Notes under the pieces: model-generated
Told to the model about the DNA's origin: nothing
Databases searched by the model: none
What the model saw: the letters and a program-made list of their open reading frames with translations, nothing else
Translations under genes and position numbers: made by a program
Shown here: positions 63,891 through 64,000 of the stretch, piece by piece
Layout: every line of letters begins with the position of its first letter
Position numbering within the stretch: position 1 is the first letter of the stretch
From: Lytechinus pictus
Taxonomy: Eukaryota; Echinodermata; Echinoidea; Temnopleuroida; Toxopneustidae
DNA: 64,000 nt
Assembly (NCBI RefSeq): GCF_037042905.1
Contig: NC_087252.1
Location: 14,813,201 to 14,877,200, forward strand
Direction: 5' to 3'

Positions 63891-64000
63891 AGTTGAAGGA
63901 GCGAACTTTTCATGCGAAGATTGGACAGGAAAAATAAAAATGCCATGAAATATACAATGATGTGTGATATCCCGACTGATGAATCTGTTACAACATCCAT

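Larger units (their letters stand above)
61427..64000 (+). mobile_element. Jockey-like LINE, 5'-truncated, runs off the window
   Basis: The order is ORF1 zinc-knuckle end, endonuclease, then reverse transcriptase, on the plus strand with many stops and shifts. The 5' end starts inside ORF1 at a MITE junction, consistent with 5' truncation on insertion. The RT continues beyond 64000. Confidence 0.75.

Overview
The window looks like nuclear DNA of a marine invertebrate deuterostome, most likely a sea urchin or a close relative. This is an inference. It rests on AT-rich DNA with spliced genes, dense foldback elements and MITEs, several LINE clades, tRNA-derived SINEs with a Deu-like tail, and recurrent words such as TAGGCCTA and GTACATGTA. 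Nothing bacterial, no CRISPR array and no operon was seen. Most of the sequence is transposon-derived, and only two host genes are supported.

Host gene 1 (minus strand, 28,536 down to 5,392) is a caspase with an N-terminal death domain (DD). I assembled it from six exons: 28248-28536, 13500-13562, 12397-12458, 11294-11479, 10567-10774 and 5392-5496. All five introns have consensus ends and matching phases. The His (SHG) and Cys (DACWG) of the catalytic dyad are present. The rest of the small subunit was not found and probably lies beyond position 1.

Host gene 2 (plus strand, 40,092 to 58,382) joins a death-domain-like exon (40092-40345) by a phase-1 intron of about 17.7 kb to a Lys-rich coiled-coil exon (58012-58382). 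A possible promoter and 5' UTR exon lies near 36.7-36.9 kb. The two genes are arranged head to head. A 0.7-1.3 kb repeat occurs in the same orientation close to the DD exon of each. A local death-signalling pair is a plausible inference.

Mobile DNA by region. 1-10 kb: decayed tandem arrays of a GC-rich hairpin motif and G-tract MITEs. 14.1-15.5 kb: a small foldback element, then a TIR element with 9-bp target duplications carrying a RecQ-like helicase fragment. 17.4-19.9 kb: a TTAA MITE and a LINE 3' fragment. 20.2-24.3 kb: a giant foldback element (FB1) built of ~160-180 bp units and holding a second TIR element. 24.5-31 kb: TTAA MITEs and a LINE fragment. 32.5-36.1 kb: a SINE, an old LINE split by hairpins and a Harbinger-like MITE. 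40.4-55.3 kb: a four-level nest in which foldback FB2 contains a Tx1/L1-like LINE, which contains two TIR elements, one of which contains a nearly intact RTE-like LINE. 57.3-57.9 kb: a TTAA MITE just before the last exon of gene 2. 59.6-60.5 kb: a second copy of an LTR-like repeat. 61.0-64.0 kb: a MITE interrupted by a Jockey-like LINE that runs off the window.

No computation was run. Boundaries come from reading inverted repeats, target duplications, reading-frame continuity and comparison of copies within the window. Splice models are not backed by transcripts.
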